Below are positions 1 through 10,118 of a stretch of DNA of 64,000 nucleotides, piece after piece; positions within the stretch are counted from its first letter, which is position 1, and each line of letters opens with the position of its first letter. This DNA comes from Azolla caroliniana (lineage: Eukaryota > Polypodiophyta): positions 14,880,001 to 14,944,000 of the forward strand of contig JBHGNT010000016.1 in assembly GCA_043228905.1 (NCBI GenBank). Direction: 5' to 3'. Below the pieces are notes generated by a model, which saw only the letters and a list, made by a program, of their open reading frames with translations, searched no databases and was not told the origin of the DNA. Position numbers and translations under genes: made by a program.

Positions 1-262
1 GGTTATTGTTTATTTATTAGGTTCTATTTTATTTTATTACTGTTATTATGATTATTGATATTGTTCATGTAATTTAGTTATAATTAATATTTAATTATTC
101 TTATGGTTTATTTTATTTCACTAATTAAATAAATTAATTGTTTATTTACTTATTTATTTTCTTTACCTTTTATGTATCTATTTATTTTATATTTGTTCAT
201 TTATTTGCTTATTTATTTTTACTATTTTATCTAATATTATTATTATTACTATTTAGTTATTA
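1..262. repeat. AT-rich low-complexity sequence, TTTA-type
   Basis: Very AT-rich stretch made of imperfect TTTA/TTAT tetranucleotide runs with no open frame of note. It looks like a decayed microsatellite. I see no coding or regulatory signal in it. Confidence 0.7.
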
Positions 263-1925
263 TTATGTGTTGTCGTTGTTGACAGACACAAAGGGTCGAA
301 CGTCTTAATCATTAAGATGTTCTATCAAGAGGATTGTGATTGGAGATGGAATGTTGGGAACTCTGCCTACTGATTTCTCAGAACATTACACATATACTAA
401 TTTACTCTACTTCATTAAAACGATTATGAGATACTATCTTGATCGACTGTTAGTTCTATAAATAATCTACATAATAGAGATAACGATTAAAGCATTCGAC
501 ACAACATATACTCTAACTACGCAAAATTATATTACTGTAACCAAAATAGATTGATGTTGATACAATGCACTCGGTCCTTTTTAATAGTCGACCTGAGAGA
601 CTCTTCCAAAATATACACTTGCCATTCGGCAAGAAACTACAATTACACTAACTGTTCTATTTTCTTAACTATTCTATTGTCCTACTTGGCAAAAATATTA
701 CTTCGGCTACTTCCTTTCACATTAGTCTTTTACGCTCATTGATTTTCGGTGCAACTTCTCAACAAACGACGACTACGTCGCCTTTTATCGTTGTCGATCT
801 TGCACGCCCTCTTGATTTGTAACCCTTGAGCTCTCTCTATATGTCAACAACACCTCCACCTTTTATCTTCCTCGTCTACTTCCACACCCACCTACCCCAA
901 GGATGGTCAAGTGTAGTTGTCAACTCCTTTATAGACCCTACCTGTCTTGGCATCTCCCATGGTTTGATAGCTAATAGTTTCGAAAATGGTTCACGATGCA
1001 CCCCTGGGACGGCCCCATCACTTCCACAAAGTTGGTTGTGGTCAAATTAATCAAAGGTTCACAACCCTACGCTTCAATTGGCCAATCTTTACAAGCTCAA
1101 GCAATAAAAAACGAACAAAAGTTGGGATGCTCCAAGTAATGTGATGTTACATTCGCACCTACCTTGAGTAAAACAACAACACCTTCCCGATTTGCCAACC
1201 ACATTATCTCTACCTGGCTAGACAGCAAATTCAAGGAGTTCCTCACAAACACCAACCAGATGCAAGATATCTTACTTACCCCCATCAACATCCAACACCT
1301 TTGATCCCACCCATGTCCACAATGTCCTCTCAAACTATTGAACCTCCATTGGTAGCACTATCTAAAGGGTAGTAGATGGCAGTACATTCATGCTCTACAC
1401 TCCAAAGCAACAACTAATATAATGCAAATAACAAGATTTAATCATACATGTAAGCTTTTTGCCATTCACATGTGAGAGAGAGATAGAAATTTTGTAATAG
1501 TTTCAGATGTCAAATATGAGCCACAATACCAAAAATGAAGCATTTTTGAGAATTTTACAAACGAGTGTTGTAATTGACCATGAGATTGTGAATGAGAAAA
1601 AGAGGAAAAAAGATAAATTGGATCATATCAGTCCCCCTAATAACTATTTTCAAGCACACTTTAACACATATTTTCAAAATATAAGAGTTGTTCAATGAGA
1701 AAGCACGCACAAACTCAGGCCGTAAGTAAGTTGTATACAAACGCTTCATGGTCTTCTCTTTATTCAAAACGAGATAACACCTGTAAGCACACCACCGCTT
1801 ACTCTTTTCCCCAATCACCAAGTGAAATGATCATACCCTCATGTAGGGGCAAGGGATTGTTTGTCTCTATCCTTTATTCAATAAACTTAATGTCTATGAC
1901 GGTCCATAACATAAATCAGGCTTTA
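263..1925. other. Intergenic sequence, no recognisable gene
   Basis: Only short unrelated reading frames (under about 100 codons) occur on either strand and none carries a motif I recognise. This is the 3' flank of the GH81 gene that begins at 1926 on the minus strand. It may contain decayed transposon sequence but I cannot name any. Confidence 0.5.
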
Positions 1926-3980
1926 CTATTCCCAAGTCCATCTCGAATAAATCCACCACAACATGTTGGACAAGGAGTTGCCATCATCATGTCCCGATAA
2001 AGCATTCACATTTCTCAAGGCTTCTTCCGGTGCATAGAGTGCTTGCAGAGCATAGACAAAACCTTTCCAACCGTCTCCTACACCAGGCCTACTAAGTGAT
2101 GATTGTACCCACTCAACAAGCTCCTTTGCAAATCCAATATCCTGAAAGAGAATTTCAGTAATGGGAAGGATGGGCAAAACTTGGATGCCAAGCCGTGTTT
2201 CCCTCCACTCCGATGGTGCAAACCAAAGGCCAGTGTCCCTTTTATTAGCCCATAAAACTCCAACCATGCGATGTCTGGACACAAAGTTTCCTTCATAGAG
2301 TGTGCTATCTGATGGTATATGCCAAAGAGCACGAGCAGCTCGAATCTCAAGGGCCGCGAGTGTAAGTCCTGCATTGACTAGGCTACTATCTCCAAAGGCT
2401 AGTCCTAGAAGGGCAGCCGAATAGTAAGCATTCACGGCTTCACTTGTACTCTCTTGGTTTCGTCCATCGACAAATTCAGTTAAACCACCTGCCCATGAAT
2501 GAAGCACCCAAAAGTCAAAATTCCGAAACCTTGGGAAAAGCGCTCGACTTCGAGAAACCATCGTATGATGGTGATGAGTATGTTGACCATGACCATGTAA
2601 ATGTACATGGTGATTGTGATGATGAAAAGTCATGTAATCCTCTACCATTGTATAAAGATGGGCCTTGTATGTCATTCCCCATTTAGGATCTAATTTTGTC
2701 AACACTGCCCCAGCATAGCAGAAATATCCCAAATGGTAATGATGATCGTTGTATAATCCAAAACCAAAGTCTGCCGCACCGTTTCTTGAACCATTCCGGC
2801 TTGTCAATCCACCCCATTTCTCATCATAAAGAAAAGCATTGGCATCAAACCTTCCATCCATCCATGGCGTAAGAGAATCTATAAGAAAATGTCTGATCAT
2901 TTTCAAAAGATCGAGAGCCCCTACCTCCTCGGCTATTAAGGCCATTCTCGCAGCACGGGCTACAGCTTTTCCATAGAAGTAGCTACTGTCGGTAGTTATC
3001 TTTGTCAATTCATGAACCTCCTTCCTAAGGACTTCAGCAACTGTATTCTGGTGTACTTGATCAGATATGCCTTTGGATGAATACCATCCCACAGATATAG
3101 GGATCTCATTCAATACCCAAGAATCACCCACAACCCCATGCATATCGCCATCCATACTCTTGTATGCAAGAGCTCGAAGTGTCTTGTCAGAAGATGGTGA
3201 AGACATAATATCTCTGTGCATGGGAAGGCTAAGCATCAACAGTCCCCCCCAACCAAGTTTCTTCCATTCATAAGTTAACTGAAACGAAGCAGACATAGCC
3301 GCATGTCCCTCGATCGGATAGGCTGAACTGAATCGGTCCAAAATTGCTTCAGATTCAGTATTACTTGGGAGCAATGCCACTCTTATAACCCCTTTGAAAG
3401 CACGGGTCACGTGAAGATTTTGTGACAATGCAAGCAGCTCGGAGCTATAAATAAGCCATGTTTGTCCATTGTTGAACACGAGCCTATGCTTCGTGCAATC
3501 CTCATTTGGCAGAAGCTGCAGCACCGCATGTATGGTGGAGAATTGAGGGATTGAGGAATCGCTGAAAACAAATGTAATATAGGGGCATCCTCTCACCAAG
3601 GGGACAGCCACACCACTTCGGAATTCGAGAGTAACACTGAGATCATCAAAGCGTGACACCAGATGCTTATCACTGCTAGTTCGAACCGTGAGATCGGGGA
3701 CGAAAGCTTGATAAATATAGTTAGGTTCAGCGAACCGAGAGGGGTAACTTATGGAAAGGGCACCATCTTCGGCCTTGATTAGATATGGGTGTATGTACTC
3801 TGGAGCCGATCCTTGGTTCAATATAAAGTTAAGCCAAAAAGCATTTGTTGGTAGCGGATTTTGTCTAAGGGATTGTGCCAAAAGATCAGATGGATCTGGT
3901 GCAGCCGGGTTATCTGTAGTTGGGAAAGGTTGGGGAAGCAACATTGTTTCACTACTGCTGCAATGTTTGTCTGTCAACAA
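1926..3980 (-). CDS. GH81 endo-1,3-beta-glucanase, intronless, with a His-rich insertion
   Basis: A 684-residue single-exon protein of glycoside hydrolase family 81, inverting endo-beta-1,3-glucanases acting on callose/laminarin-type glucans. Seen: the N-terminal beta-sandwich half (about residues 40-300), then the catalytic half with YNDHHYHLGYF (Asp about residue 408), FPRFRNFDFWVLHSWAGGL near 485 and NQESTSEAVNAYY near 510, which carries the conserved Glu pair. Length is normal for plant GH81 and plant members are commonly intronless. No signal peptide is visible: the N-terminus is polar and Pro-rich, so secretion is not supported. A second Met at residue 13 is an alternative start. Odd: a 21-residue segment around residues 450-472 holds 13 histidines, in the loop between the catalytic Asp region and the FPRFRNFD motif. 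A degenerate tandem array lies about 110 bp upstream. Family assignment is firm; activity and substrate are inference. Confidence 0.93.
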   Translation of the reverse strand: MLTDKHCSSSETMLLPQPFPTTDNPAAPDPSDLLAQSLRQNPLPTNAFWLNFILNQGSAPEYIHPYLIKAEDGALSISYPSRFAEPNYIYQAFVPDLTVRTSSDKHLVSRFDDLSVTLEFRSGVAVPLVRGCPYITFVFSDSSIPQFSTIHAVLQLLPNEDCTKHRLVFNNGQTWLIYSSELLALSQNLHVTRAFKGVIRVALLPSNTESEAILDRFSSAYPIEGHAAMSASFQLTYEWKKLGWGGLLMLSLPMHRDIMSSPSSDKTLRALAYKSMDGDMHGVVGDSWVLNEIPISVGWYSSKGISDQVHQNTVAEVLRKEVHELTKITTDSSYFYGKAVARAARMALIAEEVGALDLLKMIRHFLIDSLTPWMDGRFDANAFLYDEKWGGLTSRNGSRNGAADFGFGLYNDHHYHLGYFCYAGAVLTKLDPKWGMTYKAHLYTMVEDYMTFHHHNHHVHLHGHGQHTHHHHTMVSRSRALFPRFRNFDFWVLHSWAGGLTEFVDGRNQESTSEAVNAYYSAALLGLAFGDSSLVNAGLTLAALEIRAARALWHIPSDSTLYEGNFVSRHRMVGVLWANKRDTGLWFAPSEWRETRLGIQVLPILPITEILFQDIGFAKELVEWVQSSLSRPGVGDGWKGFVYALQALYAPEEALRNVNALSGHDDGNSLSNMLWWIYSRWTWE

Positions 3981-4089
3981 GGAAGATGTAATTAATAAGC
4001 AAAAGTCATAATATATGTAGCATTTTTGGTGAAAATCAAATCAAATTCCAGTTAGATCTTTTTTGTACATCGCTTAGACCAAATACAAA

Positions 4090-4322
4090 ATGGTGTTGGT
4101 TTCAAACATCATCTTAGATTGATTAAAAGAATTCACCTTAGACCAAATAATAATAAAAAGATATGTTATTTTCGAACACCATCACAGATTAAATGAAACA
4201 AGAAGATCATGTTATTTCAGAACATTATCTTAGATCAAGCCGCAAAAAAATACTCGTCTTATTTTCAAGCATCATCTAAGATCGAATAAAACAAATCATG
4301 TTAATTTCAAGCATTATCTTAG
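4090..4322. repeat. Degenerate tandem repeat upstream of GH81
   Basis: About five imperfect copies of a unit resembling TTTCAAGCATCATCTTAGAT followed by an A-rich AATAAAAC spacer, with copies near 4090, 4168, 4215, 4262 and 4303. Spacing is 41-78 bp. It lies 110-340 bp upstream of the GH81 start codon, so in its promoter or 5' UTR region. Role unknown. Confidence 0.7.
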
Positions 4323-4497
4323 GTAAAATCAAAGTAACTATAGAATGGGCAAAAGGAAACCCATTAAATGTGTATATGTATAGCATCCAATCCGTGGAAA
4401 TCATAGGCACTTCACTCAAAACACAAAGCCATTCATTCCCGTTAGACTTAACAGATTGTGACGAAAGGCAGAGAACAAAACAAATGTAGAAAATTGG

Positions 4498-4690
4498 AAG
4501 AAGAAGAAGAAGAAGAAGAAGGAGAAAAACTATGCCTACTTGCATCAAAACAGACAGAGATGAGAGAGGAGCTAATGGAGAGCTTACTCTTGTTTACATG
4601 AGGAAGAAAAGAAAAGCAAGCTTCTGTCCCCGGAGTGGGAAGGATTCAGGAACGTTTTCTGAAGAAGAAGAAGAAGAAGAAGAAGAAGAA
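4498..4690. repeat. Two (GAA)n microsatellites
   Basis: AAG/GAA trinucleotide runs at 4498-4522 and 4661-4690. The second directly abuts the LTR remnant of Copia A and may mark the break point where the rest of that LTR was lost. 4323-4497 and 4523-4660 show nothing recognisable. Confidence 0.85.
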
Positions 4691-5380
4691 TACGTACATG
4701 TATAACAATCTCCCACTAAAAGGCCTAAAGTAGGAGTACAAATAATGAAAGGTTGACCTGTCCAAGACCTAAAGCTAGACCTATACCTCCAACCTGATGG
4801 GCATGTTACAGAATGCACACGACAAGTGTGTGTAACATAAGGCACTAAGTAATTCCCATCAAGTAACAACAATGCTCCAACGCATCTTGTGGTAAGGCCT
4901 TACTTAGTCAATGCATCTACAGTATTTTTGCGAGAAACAACCTTCTCAAGGCTAATACAACCATTAGCTATGCATTCCCCGAATGAAATGGTATCGCACT
5001 CCAATATGTTTGGTCTGCGCATGATATACCGGATTCTTAGCCAAAGCAATGGCACTCTGACTATCACAAAACAGTTTGGGTACATGTTGCAGTATATACC
5101 CATTTCACTAGCTAATTGAGACATCCAAACTGCTTCCTTACATACCTCACTGGTTGCAACATACTCAGCCTCTGTTGTTGACAATGCGACACAATCTTGA
5201 AGACGAGATCTCCAAGCAATAACACCTCCCATAATCTGAAAGATGTACCCTGAAAGAGATTTCCTACTGTCAGCGCATCCGGCTTGATCTGAATCTGTGT
5301 ATCCAATGATAGAGGCATCCCCTTTGCCTAAACAAAGGCACTTATCCTTAGTGCCACTCAGATATCTCAGTATCAACTTG
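4691..5380 (-). pseudogene. Copia A, 3' part: RNase H, PPT and LTR stub
   Basis: Minus-strand Ty1/Copia polyprotein C-terminus. The frame from 5376 reads ILRYLSGTKD, then YTDSDQAGCADSRKSLSGY, then ALSTTEAEYVA, the RNase H signature that closes plant Copia polyproteins. The frame breaks near 4900 (LTK). The sequence reading AGTGGGAGATTGTTATACATG on the minus strand (about 4692-4713) is a typical polypurine tract/LTR junction; it gives only about 17 bp of LTR (TGTTATACATGTACG), the same start as the complete LTR at 33209-33574. I infer this is the 3' end of the element whose 5' part lies at 30036-33574. At 5380 the coding sequence stops where a TGTTGAG sequence begins, probably another LTR. Confidence 0.75.
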
Positions 5381-5690
5381 TGTTGAGAATCAAGCTCAAC
5401 TTGGTCTAGTGTGTGAACTCACTTTGAGAATGAATAGACACTCCAAAGGTCAAGAGTCACCATTATGTCACCACTCTGTATTCTAGCATTTAGTATGAGT
5501 CATAGAATCATATTCTATGACACATAACTTATAGCTTTCACATTCCCCGTGCCCCATGAGTCTTGTAGTTAATGAAGAGAGAAGGTGACTATATAAAGCA
5601 CCTCCTCCCACCTTGTATAGTGTTGAGTCTTTCTCCTTTGTTAATATACTTTACCTTGTGTATTCTCTGAGTCTTACTCTCTTACTCCTC

Positions 5691-5742
<52 letters not shown>
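5381..5742 (+). mobile_element. Probable 5' LTR of Copia B (left portion)
   Basis: Begins TGTTGAGAATC exactly where Copia A coding sequence is interrupted, as an inserted LTR would. It carries a TATA box (CTATATAAAG, about 5590) and a (TC)n tract at 5692-5742, where the LINE starts. The matching right portion would be 10001-10118, ending CA directly before the primer-binding site. Against this, the few surviving bases of the 3' LTR at 14566-14594 match the 5381 start only weakly, so assignment to Copia B is inference. Confidence 0.5.
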
Positions 5743-5745
<3 letters not shown>

Positions 5746-6008
5746 AAAGCTCTCTGTAAGTTCACTCCGGCCATCTTTTTCTACGTTCTATAGCTCGTTG
5801 GAAAGCTCTTTGAGAGAGATTTCTAAAGAATGTTCATTTACTGAATTCCGTTACCGTGGCGAGAAGTTATGAGCATTTTCATCCGCAGCCATCTTTGCCC
5901 CACGGTTCCTCAAACGGAAGGTAGATTTTGAAGCCCTAAATCGAGTGAAAGGTACATTCTCTCTCCTTCCCTCTTTGTCTCTCTTTTCCCGTACGGTTTG
6001 TCCCTACA

Positions 6009-6878
6009 ATGGCAAATACTCGTAAAACCGCCGCAAAGTTTGGGGGTATGATTGATAATGAGCCGAGATCACCAACAAATCTCGATTCTAATGCAATGGA
6101 CAAAATGCTTATGAGTCACTTGATTTCTCTTCAAGAAACCATAAACAAGCAAGGTGAAGAGATTAGGATGTTAATGAAAGAGAATACTAAGCTCCAAAGT
6201 GTTGTCATTGAGAATGAAAGTCTTAAACAAGTGGTTGCAAAACTTCAAGAAGAGATTCAAGAATGTAAAAGAGTTTCTTTTGAAACAAATGAGCGCCTTA
6301 ACAAGATTGAGTTAAAGGAAGCATTAAAAGAAGAAAAATTGGATACGATGAGGCGGGATGTAAGTGAGATGAAAAATGTATGTACAACGAAGTCATGGGC
6401 CGATGTATGTGGTGGGGATGTGTTATCAAACTCATCTAATATGCATGTGATGCATCAAGAGAAGAATATAGAAAGCATAGATGTCCGAGAATTGAAAGAA
6501 CGCGAACGACGATCAAAGAACATTGTCGTCCGTGGGATCAAAGAAGAGAGTATGGAAACACCCGCATCCCTTGGAAAGGCCATTGGTGAATTTTTTAGCA
6601 TGCATTATGGGATGTCAGATGTGAATGTATATGGGGCACACCGAGTTGGGAAACATGGTGTTACTCGCTCCGGAGAAAGGCCTATTGTATGCACAATGAC
6701 AGATGATACAAAGCGGCGGATCATACTCGAAAATAGTTGGGTATACCTCAAAGGTACACAATGCTTTGTGAGTGAAGATCGTACTATCTCACAACAAAAT
6801 GCTCGTCGTAAAGCATATGAAGAAAGATTGAAAAACAAGGTTAAGGATGTGCCTAAAGATGGAAATGTAGGCAAATAG
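6009..6878 (+). CDS. LINE ORF1: coiled coil plus RRM-like RNA-binding protein
   Basis: 289 codons from ATG at 6009. Residues about 35-130 are a Leu/Lys/Glu-rich coiled coil (LQETINKQGEEIRMLMKEN and following heptads). Residues about 160-280 read SKNIVVRGIKEES, NVYGAHRVGK, RPIVCTMTDDTKRRIIL, then a basic helix, a pattern like the RRM and C-terminal domain of L1-type ORF1 proteins (trimeric RNA-binding chaperones). There is no CCHC zinc knuckle. It ends in a single TAG (6876-6878), and ORF2 continues in exactly the same frame, so an ORF1-ORF2 fusion by readthrough, or a CAG to TAG mutation in a fused ORF, is possible. Family inferred from layout and motifs. Confidence 0.8.
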   Translation: MANTRKTAAKFGGMIDNEPRSPTNLDSNAMDKMLMSHLISLQETINKQGEEIRMLMKENTKLQSVVIENESLKQVVAKLQEEIQECKRVSFETNERLNKIELKEALKEEKLDTMRRDVSEMKNVCTTKSWADVCGGDVLSNSSNMHVMHQEKNIESIDVRELKERERRSKNIVVRGIKEESMETPASLGKAIGEFFSMHYGMSDVNVYGAHRVGKHGVTRSGERPIVCTMTDDTKRRIILENSWVYLKGTQCFVSEDRTISQQNARRKAYEERLKNKVKDVPKDGNVGK

Positions 6879-6884
6879 GGACAC

Positions 6885-9800
6885 GTGATCTATGAGACTA
6901 ACCCACGCCTTTTACGACTATGCTTTTGGAATTGCAATGGATACCCATGGAATGCGGGATTTGGCATAGAGGAGTTCACCAATGACTCGGATATCACACT
7001 TCTTGTTGAAACATGGGAGCATGATACTCAAAGGATTCAAGGTTTAGGAAACTATAATGTACACTCTTTGATATGGAAGAAAAATCCAAGACAAAGAAGA
7101 GGACAAGGAGGGGTGGCATGTTTGATTAAGAAGGAAATAGAGAAATATGTGTCAATCATAAAAAATGATGAAAATAAATGCTACATATGGCTCAAAATAG
7201 AAACACCTAATGATTTGCCCACTTTTGTTGTTGGATGTTACATTCCTCATCAAGATTCTAACTTTTATGCTTGTTTGGATAAAGATCAACCGTTTGCCAA
7301 TCTAGAAGATGATATTGCTTATTTCAAATCCAAAGGGGAAGTTATTGTCTTTGGTGACATGAATGCTCGTACAAGAAGTTTCCAACTTGATTCACAAGAA
7401 TCTTTCATGCCACATATCTCAAGGATGCAAGAGGATATGCAAATGTATAACCGCTCTTCTCGCGATGAAAAAGATCCGGACCAATTTGGGAAACTACTCC
7501 TACAAATGTGCAATAGTACCGGATTGCTTATTGCAAATGGTATTTCCTTATGGCCCAACACTAATGGTTTTACATGTAGAAAATACAACGGAAATAGTGT
7601 GATTGATTATGTGCTACTTTCCGAAGGTATTTTGGATCGTATACATAAATTCTCACTTGGTGAATGGACACCGGAATCAGATCATAAGCCTTTATGTATT
7701 GATCTCAAATGTATGCATAGGTTTGATTGTGAGAAGGCTATTGAAGATAATAAACAACCGCACTTGAGCATGAACCTTAAGCGAGCACCCATGTATTCCA
7801 AGATGGTTGAGGATATGTTACAAATGACAAAGATACAACATGGTGCCACACTAGAATGCAAATGGGAAGCTTTCAAGAAAGTCATTCTCTCATGTACAAA
7901 CAAATGTTTTTCGACCAACCGCACATCTTGGAAATGCACCAAGAAACTTAGGAAAAAATGGTTTGATAAAGAATGTCGTGAAGCTCGAAAGTGCCTTATG
8001 GTTTTGGATGTAGTTAAGGATAAAGAGAATTACCAAAAGCATTTGCATGAGTATAAAAGGCTTATTCAAAGAAAGAGAAGAATATGGGAAGTTACTCAAC
8101 AATTTATCCAAACGCAAGAGAAAGCACATGCATGTGCTAAATTTTGGGGAAATCTAAAGGGAAAACGTGTTGAGAGTTATGGTGACTTAACTCTTCACGA
8201 CTTGTCTATGCGTTGTAAGAATTTATATGAGTTATCTCTTGCCGGAAAGATGATGTGTTATGGTTCTCTTTCACATATGCCTTCCTTCTTTACAATTGAA
8301 GATATATGCATAGGACTTAAGAAATTGGCCTCTCGAAAGGCAAGCGATCTTCAATGTATAAAGGCTGAAATGCTCAAATGGACGGGAAAGGAAGCACATA
8401 TATGGATAAGCGATATGTTTAATGATGCATTGCAACATGGTATGCCGTACGATTGGACTACAAATTGGATCAAACCTTTACATAAAGGTGGAGATATAAA
8501 TAATGTAAACAATTATCGAACCATCATGGTTGGCTCATTAATGGCAAAACTATTTGGATGTATAATGGAATCAAAGATAAGTGTATGGGCTGAAAAAAGT
8601 GGTAAGAGAGCTTATGGACAAGCTGGCTTTCGGAAACACCATAGCACCATTGATCACCTTATCACCCTTCGAGTATTAATGGAGGAAAGTCGCCTTAGAG
8701 GTAAAGGTTTATATTGTTGCTTTGTAGACTTCAAGAAAGCTTTTGATATGGTACCTCGTGAGCATCTTTGGAGGCGAATGGAAGAACTTGAGGTGCCAAG
8801 TGAATATATGCTTGCAATTTCCCAAATTTATGAGAAGGTTATATGTTGTGTGCGCATGAAAGATAAACTTTCAGATTTTTTCAAAAGCACTATTGGTGTT
8901 AAGCAAGGATGCCCACTCTCACCAACACTATTTGGTCTATGCATTGATGAATTGGAAGAAATGGTTACCAAGTTTGCAAAGGAAGAATGTGTTGAAGAAG
9001 TTGCCATTGGGAATGTTGTGATTATGCTTTTGCTATATGCAGATGACGTAGTGCTTTTTGCAAATACTTTAGGAGATGCACAAAAGCTTATGAAGGCATT
9101 GGAAAAATTTTGCATGCATACTAAATTAAGTGTCAATAGCTCTAAAACAAAGATTATGCTTGTGAAGAGCCAAAAAAGAGATAAACCATGCATTATGTAC
9201 AACAATGAGCCACTTGAATGTGTGGAAAGCTTCAAATATCTTGGCCTTGAAGTTCCTTCAAATCATAGATGGAATGAATGTGCTACACGCCGCTTAGAGG
9301 CGGGCAAACGAGCATACTATGCATTTGAGAACACATGCAATCTTGGAGATATTAAGTGTTGGGTCCTCAAGAAATATCTTTTTGACACTTTGGTGACACC
9401 AGTTCTTCTCTATGGGGTGGAAGTATGGGGCGGTAGCATCCCTAAGTCTATGTGGAAAGAGTTTGAAAATGTCCAAAAGCATTTTCTTACCAAGTTTCTA
9501 CAAGTTAAGAAACAAACGCCCTACACCCTCCTCCTCCTTGAGACGGGATCGCTTCCCATTGAGATCATGGCCATGGAAAGGGTTGTTGAATACATGTTAG
9601 AGCCCATACCGTTATCTGCCATTCGAACCATTGCTTCCATGCGACTTAGCTCACATGCATTGCGATGTGAAACAGGGCGTTGGGGTACAAGTGATGAGAG
9701 TGGTCGGTTATGCACACTTTGCCCTAAACAAGTTCGCGAGTCTGAGTATCACACTTTGATACAATGCTCTGCCTTTGATCATATTCGACCATGCTTTCCA

Positions 9801-9932
9801 CATCTCTTCGATCGAGCCCAATCTTTGCATGAATTCCTCTCACAACCACAATGTGCACTCTCGATTGCAACATTCATTGGTAAAGTTCTTGAACATCGAG
9901 AGTCACTACTCACTTTCACACGTATCACGTGA
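6885..9932 (+). CDS. LINE ORF2: AP-type endonuclease and reverse transcriptase
   Basis: About 1015 codons open after the TAG at 6876. No ATG precedes the endonuclease domain in this frame; the position given is a GTG. Endonuclease motifs are intact (CFWNCNG, LVETWE, GCYIPHQDS, VFGDMNARTR, VIDYVLLSE, ESDHKPL). The RT follows with PLHKGGDINNVNNYRT, GFRKHHSTIDHL, CCFVDFKKAFDMVPREHL, GVKQGCPLSPTLFG and the catalytic YADDVVLFA. The C-terminus has a zinc-finger-like CTLCPKQVRESEYHTLIQC. No RNase H domain is seen. The protein would nick the target and copy LINE RNA by target-primed reverse transcription. No frameshift or stop interrupts it, suggesting recent activity. The exact LINE clade is not resolved. 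Confidence 0.9.
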   Translation: MIYETNPRLLRLCFWNCNGYPWNAGFGIEEFTNDSDITLLVETWEHDTQRIQGLGNYNVHSLIWKKNPRQRRGQGGVACLIKKEIEKYVSIIKNDENKCYIWLKIETPNDLPTFVVGCYIPHQDSNFYACLDKDQPFANLEDDIAYFKSKGEVIVFGDMNARTRSFQLDSQESFMPHISRMQEDMQMYNRSSRDEKDPDQFGKLLLQMCNSTGLLIANGISLWPNTNGFTCRKYNGNSVIDYVLLSEGILDRIHKFSLGEWTPESDHKPLCIDLKCMHRFDCEKAIEDNKQPHLSMNLKRAPMYSKMVEDMLQMTKIQHGATLECKWEAFKKVILSCTNKCFSTNRTSWKCTKKLRKKWFDKECREARKCLMVLDVVKDKENYQKHLHEYKRLIQRKRRIWEVTQQFIQTQEKAHACAKFWGNLKGKRVESYGDLTLHDLSMRCKNLYELSLAGKMMCYGSLSHMPSFFTIEDICIGLKKLASRKASDLQCIKAEMLKWTGKEAHIWISDMFNDALQHGMPYDWTTNWIKPLHKGGDINNVNNYRTIMVGSLMAKLFGCIMESKISVWAEKSGKRAYGQAGFRKHHSTIDHLITLRVLMEESRLRGKGLYCCFVDFKKAFDMVPREHLWRRMEELEVPSEYMLAISQIYEKVICCVRMKDKLSDFFKSTIGVKQGCPLSPTLFGLCIDELEEMVTKFAKEECVEEVAIGNVVIMLLLYADDVVLFANTLGDAQKLMKALEKFCMHTKLSVNSSKTKIMLVKSQKRDKPCIMYNNEPLECVESFKYLGLEVPSNHRWNECATRRLEAGKRAYYAFENTCNLGDIKCWVLKKYLFDTLVTPVLLYGVEVWGGSIPKSMWKEFENVQKHFLTKFLQVKKQTPYTLLLLETGSLPIEIMAMERVVEYMLEPIPLSAIRTIASMRLSSHALRCETGRWGTSDESGRLCTLCPKQVRESEYHTLIQCSAFDHIRPCFPHLFDRAQSLHEFLSQPQCALSIATFIGKVLEHRESLLTFTRIT

Positions 9933-9996
9933 AATGTAATATTTTTGGTCTCATAGGTCATATTTGATCTCCGAAGACGATAATATAATCTATCTA

Positions 9997-10000
<4 letters not shown>

Positions 10001-10063
<63 letters not shown>

Positions 10064-10118
10064 CACACACAGTGCATATCTATTCCGCTGCACAGAATCC
10101 ATCTCATGATTCTTTACA
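10001..10118 (+). mobile_element. Probable right portion of Copia B 5' LTR, with (TC)n
   Basis: A (TC)n tract (10001-10061) followed by 57 bp ending TTCTTTACA. The terminal CA lies directly before the Copia primer-binding site at 10119, so this is the 3' end (U5) of a 5' LTR. Its left part is probably 5381-5742, separated by the LINE. Confidence 0.65.

Larger units (their letters stand above)
5743..10000 (+). mobile_element. LINE-1 of this window: near-complete non-LTR retrotransposon
   Basis: A ~4.26-kb LINE: 5' UTR (5743-6008), ORF1 (6009-6878), ORF2 (to 9932) and a short 3' UTR ending in ATCT repeats (about 9990-10000). Both ends abut (TC)n tracts (5692-5742 and 10001-10061), consistent with insertion into a TC microsatellite, probably that of the Copia B LTR. 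All endonuclease and RT motifs are intact, so this is the best-preserved LINE here. Related sequence occurs on the minus strand at 53981-58825, and shared 3' tails occur near 59.8, 60.2, 61.1 and 63.3 kb. Confidence 0.85.

Noticed and set aside
1097-1821. Several 60-100-codon frames on both strands
   Set aside because: No motif, no supporting context, normal chance length for this composition.
5381-5742. Treating this stretch as LINE 5' UTR
   Set aside because: The TGTTGAG start at a clean break in Copia coding sequence and the TATA box fit an LTR better; the LINE more likely begins after the (TC)n tract. Not certain.
7319-9715. Minus-strand frames inside the LINE
   Set aside because: Opposite an intact endonuclease/RT frame and without motifs.
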